Part shown: piece after piece, positions 61,117 to 64,000 of the stretch
How the letters are laid out: each line of letters begins with the position of its first letter
Position numbering within the stretch: the stretch's first letter is position 1
DNA from: JABDGZ01 sp964487685
GTDB taxonomy: Bacteria; Omnitrophota; Gorgyraeia; Zapsychrales; Fredricksoniimonadaceae
Assembly: GCA_964487685.1 (NCBI GenBank)
Contig: CAZASA010000001.1
Span: forward strand, 1-64,000
Reading direction: 5' to 3'
Length of the DNA stretch: 64,000 bases
Translations under genes and position numbers: made by a program
The notes under the pieces: generated by a model
What the model was told of the DNA's origin: nothing
The model's input: the letters and a program-made list of their open reading frames with translations, nothing else
The model's database searches: none

Positions 61117-63291
61117 TTGTTCTCGCACAAGGCGGTAAAATATTGGCTGATGGCACTGGCAGTCCCTGTCCTGGCCTGGGCGTATTTAAATAAGGTCTGG
61201 GTGGGAAATTATTTCTTGGGCGGGGACAATAACGATTTTTTTTATCTATTGATCTATTATTTTAAAAACCTTATTAATTTAGTTTATCCTCTATGGAACC
61301 CATACCAATCCTGGGGTTCGTTGGATTTTCTTTATACACAGGATATAGGCGCATCTAATCCATTTAGCGCGGTCATTCCTTTTCTTTTGATGATGGGGGT
61401 CAAGGCCTATTGGGCTTATGCGACTTATTTGGTGATATTTTGGATCCTAGGGTTCATCGGGTATTATTTTCTGCTTCACCGGCTTTATCAAGATCCCCGT
61501 ATTGCCTGGGCCGGTACTAGTTTACTGATGTTTTCCGCAGGGTTGGCTGTTTTTTTCTCCTGGGACATCCTGGGCCTTTATATCTTTGTGCCTTTAGGGT
61601 GGTTTTTCGGGTTTTTGATCGGTTTTGTTCAAGCCACTGATGATCAGACAATCAAAAGGAACATGTTCGGCCTTACCTTTTCCATCATGTTCATCGCCCA
61701 CCTGTATGTTCCTTTCTATTTCTTGACCATGTTTTTAGCCTTTATCATCAGTGCTTTGTTGTTTGCCAGTGAAGGGATCATTGGGTTTTTCAAGGTTAAT
61801 TTAAGGGCGATCATGCGCATGCCGCTAGCCGTCATATTTTGCCTTTTGAGCATCCTTTTTTCTTTATGGCCGACCTTTGACTGCTATTTAAAAATGAAAG
61901 ACCCTCAAAATATTTCTGAATTTTATAGAGGGGAAAATGAGGACAAGGTCGGCAATGCCATTGTTGTTTCCCAGCAAATGATCGATATCGGAGGACTCCC
62001 TTCCAGAGCCACCTTCAGTGAACTTTTTTCATCATATGAAACAGGGGAGCAGTATCTCTCCTATGTCCCGTTAATGCTTTTTATCCTGGCGTTATTGACC
62101 TTGTTCAACCGGTCCAGTAAGCCCCAACGGGTCATTTTTATGACTGGTTTCTTGCTGATGTTAGTCGCCATGACCAACGCTGCTCCTATACAGCATTTTT
62201 TATATAAATATGTATATTTTTTCAGGCTCTTTCGTAATTATTTTTTCTTTTGGATACTATTTTGGTCTTGTTTTGTGGTGTACGTCATGGGAGAGACCAA
62301 GCAGTTTATGGAATGGGATTTTGTTGCGCCCTCAAGGAAGGGGGTTTATGCGCTATGGGTTATCATGGTTCACGCGGGGATTGCAGGTTATTTAATGACT
62401 TTGGAAAATGTACCGATGATCTCCTATGTAACACTGTTCGCTAGTTGCTGTTGGTTTTTGGCGCGTTTATGGGAGGGCTTGCGCCTTAGACAGGGTATTT
62501 TTATCATAGGCCTTGTATTTATTGGTCTTTGGCAGCCGTTTTATGTTTTACCTCTGATCCGGGGAGTGGGACACGGACATGCTGATTTTATGACCAGCCA
62601 AGGGGATTTCTCATATCTCAGGCCTTCTTTCGGCACCGGGTATAATGAAAAGAATCCATCCTTGCATCGATTGAAATATTTCCAGGATGAATCTGGTTTT
62701 GGTGAAGTAGGTTATATCGGCCAAAAAGGATCATATGAACTGCTTCAGAATTTACCTCAAACATCATTAGCTCAGTACGTCCGATATAAATTTATTCTTT
62801 ATGACAGGACAAGTCTGATCGCCCAAAAGAATATAGATTGGGAAATGGTCCTACGGGTCATTACATTTAAAGACCCTTCAGCACTTATTGAGGAACCTTC
62901 AGGGCTTGTCACACCCGATGGGAAAGACGCCCTTGCTCCTGTTATTATTAAAGAGCCGGGCCCTCATTTTAAGATCGTTCATTTTGATGTTAATTCTATT
63001 TCGCTCAGTATGGCCCTGGAGCGGCGGAAATTTCTAGTTTATAACGACAGCTACCATACCGGATGGCATGTGCTCATCGACGGGAAACCGGCTAAATTGT
63101 ATCTGGCAAATATAGCCTTTAAAGGCGTATGGGTCGATAAAGGAAGCCATTTGGTCAGATTTTATTTTGGTTCTTGGTTTGATGGCCTTAGAGGATGGGG
63201 CGTTTCATTGTTATTTTTATTCTGGCTATATTTAGTCCTAAAAGTTTTTTTACCGGTCAGGAAGGGAAAAGATGATCCTTCAAATGTTTAA
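61117..63291 (+). CDS. YfhO-like multi-pass membrane protein
   Basis: 724 residues with about twelve hydrophobic segments. Starts with TTG, chosen because AAGGAG lies seven bases before it. Early periplasmic loop GGDNNDFFY resembles GT-C acidic loops. The C-terminal soluble part LVYNDSYHTGWHVLIDGKPA then LANIAFKGVWVDKGSHLVRF is the YfhO pattern of bacterial membrane proteins linked to teichoic-acid glycosylation in Firmicutes. Here a lipid-linked sugar transferase to envelope glycans is possible. Confidence 0.75.
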   Translation: MFSHKAVKYWLMALAVPVLAWAYLNKVWVGNYFLGGDNNDFFYLLIYYFKNLINLVYPLWNPYQSWGSLDFLYTQDIGASNPFSAVIPFLLMMGVKAYWAYATYLVIFWILGFIGYYFLLHRLYQDPRIAWAGTSLLMFSAGLAVFFSWDILGLYIFVPLGWFFGFLIGFVQATDDQTIKRNMFGLTFSIMFIAHLYVPFYFLTMFLAFIISALLFASEGIIGFFKVNLRAIMRMPLAVIFCLLSILFSLWPTFDCYLKMKDPQNISEFYRGENEDKVGNAIVVSQQMIDIGGLPSRATFSELFSSYETGEQYLSYVPLMLFILALLTLFNRSSKPQRVIFMTGFLLMLVAMTNAAPIQHFLYKYVYFFRLFRNYFFFWILFWSCFVVYVMGETKQFMEWDFVAPSRKGVYALWVIMVHAGIAGYLMTLENVPMISYVTLFASCCWFLARLWEGLRLRQGIFIIGLVFIGLWQPFYVLPLIRGVGHGHADFMTSQGDFSYLRPSFGTGYNEKNPSLHRLKYFQDESGFGEVGYIGQKGSYELLQNLPQTSLAQYVRYKFILYDRTSLIAQKNIDWEMVLRVITFKDPSALIEEPSGLVTPDGKDALAPVIIKEPGPHFKIVHFDVNSISLSMALERRKFLVYNDSYHTGWHVLIDGKPAKLYLANIAFKGVWVDKGSHLVRFYFGSWFDGLRGWGVSLLFLFWLYLVLKVFLPVRKGKDDPSNV

Positions 63292-64000
63292 CCGAACGAT
63301 CTTTCTATGGGCTGCGGCTATTGCCGTGGCTGTAGTGATCATCAATCCCCGTGCAGCCCTTTTGCAAAGAGTAAATGCCATGAGCCTTTCTTCCGTAGAA
63401 TGCCTTAGCACGGGGAATTGTGACAATACAAAAGCGCTCAACGAAGTTCGGGAATATTATAAAATCCTGGCGGCGCTTTATCCTGATTATGGCCGAGGGG
63501 CTGAAATGCAGGGTATATGTTATTTGGCATTGAAGAAAGATGATTCAGCCATCAAAAAATTCCAGGAAGCCATCGCGCATAATCCCAATTTGTTTTGGGT
63601 TTCTTTTGAATTAGGCAAGGCGTATTATCGAAAGGGAAATTATATCCAAGCCTTGAAATGTTTTCAATCCATCATCAGCCAGGACAACAACGAGCTATTT
63701 AAAAAGGCGGCATTGTCTTCCCTTCGGGGCATTTCGGACAACATCAGGGAAGCTTTGATGCTGCAATTGGTTGATTTTGTTTCCCAGGTTAAACTTTGGA
63801 GCTATCAATTGGCCATTGGCTGCCTTGTCCATCGGGGGGAGTTGGCTCAAGCAAAAGATATTATCAATTTGGGAGCAAATGATCAACGAATAACCCAACA
63901 TGAATTCTTTATTTTAGCCCAAAAATCCCTAGATGAGGATCCTTCCAGGAAAGACATGTTGGGGTATATCGATACTAAGGCGTACAGCAAGCCGATTTTA
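63272..64000 (+). CDS. TPR-containing membrane-anchored protein (3' partial)
   Basis: Open to the right edge, 243 codons visible. ATG at 63272 with GGAAGGG five to eleven bases before it, overlapping the YfhO-like gene by 20 bases. An N-terminal helix (FLWAAAIAVAVVIINP) is followed by periplasmic TPR units, e.g. GICYLALKKDDSAIKKFQEA and LGKAYYRKGNYIQALKCFQS. A second start at 63284 is possible. It may work with the YfhO-like protein, since similar TPR modules are fused to the membrane paralogues at 37022 and 38865. Confidence 0.78.
   Translation, partial: MILQMFNRTIFLWAAAIAVAVVIINPRAALLQRVNAMSLSSVECLSTGNCDNTKALNEVREYYKILAALYPDYGRGAEMQGICYLALKKDDSAIKKFQEAIAHNPNLFWVSFELGKAYYRKGNYIQALKCFQSIISQDNNELFKKAALSSLRGISDNIREALMLQLVDFVSQVKLWSYQLAIGCLVHRGELAQAKDIINLGANDQRITQHEFFILAQKSLDEDPSRKDMLGYIDTKAYSKPIL

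Overview
The window looks like chromosomal DNA of a Gram-negative-type bacterium, mid G+C and densely coding, with long co-directional operons joined by ATGA overlaps. Outer-membrane traits are present: an O-antigen ligase-like protein, GmhA/HddA/HddC heptose genes, an AsmA-like protein, a secretin fragment and a lipoprotein-like amidase. FabV, short NikDE-size transporter ATPases, large TPR membrane proteins, many sugar epimerases and a pgk-tpiA-secG block together recall candidate phyla such as Omnitrophota (OP3). That assignment is inference from gene style; no rRNA or universal marker is present.

Layout. (1) 1-27,734: a surface polysaccharide cluster on the + strand. It holds an ABC exporter cut by the window edge, glycosyltransferases (TIGR04372-like, two GT2, one GT4, one WecG/TagA type), a polyprenyl-phosphate sugar transferase, an O-antigen ligase-like protein, nine extended SDR sugar enzymes, two RmlA-like thymidylyltransferases (one broken by an amber codon), RmlB, two RmlC-like cupins, Gmd and Fcl for GDP-fucose, GmhA/HddC/HddA for GDP-heptose, three methyltransferases, and an unusual E1-alpha/E1-beta-like TPP enzyme pair followed by a VOC protein. 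(2) 27,758-30,281: pgk, tpiA and secG behind a near-perfect sigma-70 promoter. (3) 30,268-41,021: a peptide/nickel-type ABC transporter interleaved with three paralogous multi-pass membrane proteins, two of them carrying C-terminal TPRs. (4) 41,031-43,489: glgC and fabV. (5) 43,635-48,206: acyl-CoA dehydrogenase, EtfB, EtfA and ETF-quinone oxidoreductase, which pass electrons from fatty acyl-CoA oxidation to quinone. (6) 48,212-49,837: a REP-associated (RAYT) transposase with REP palindromes, enclosed by a 124-bp direct repeat that duplicates the 3' end of the adjacent type IV pilin gene. (7) 49,884-57,801: DUF2203, tag, an RsmB/NOP RNA methyltransferase, a short secretin, an amidase, murI, queD-queC-queE-queF (preQ1 synthesis), rph and rdgB. 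(8) 57,814-64,000: a large AsmA-like protein on the minus strand, divergent from a YfhO-like membrane protein and a TPR protein cut by the right edge; the two promoters overlap at their -35 boxes.

The strongest unusual signals are the amber codon in the first rmlA-like gene, the RAYT unit inside a 124-bp duplication, the tandem membrane paralogues inside the transporter operon (one lacking the conserved DGR motif), the TPP enzyme pair without an E2, and a mobile hairpin repeat that now encodes part of a secreted protein's N-terminus. I saw no tRNA, rRNA, CRISPR array, riboswitch or replication origin.
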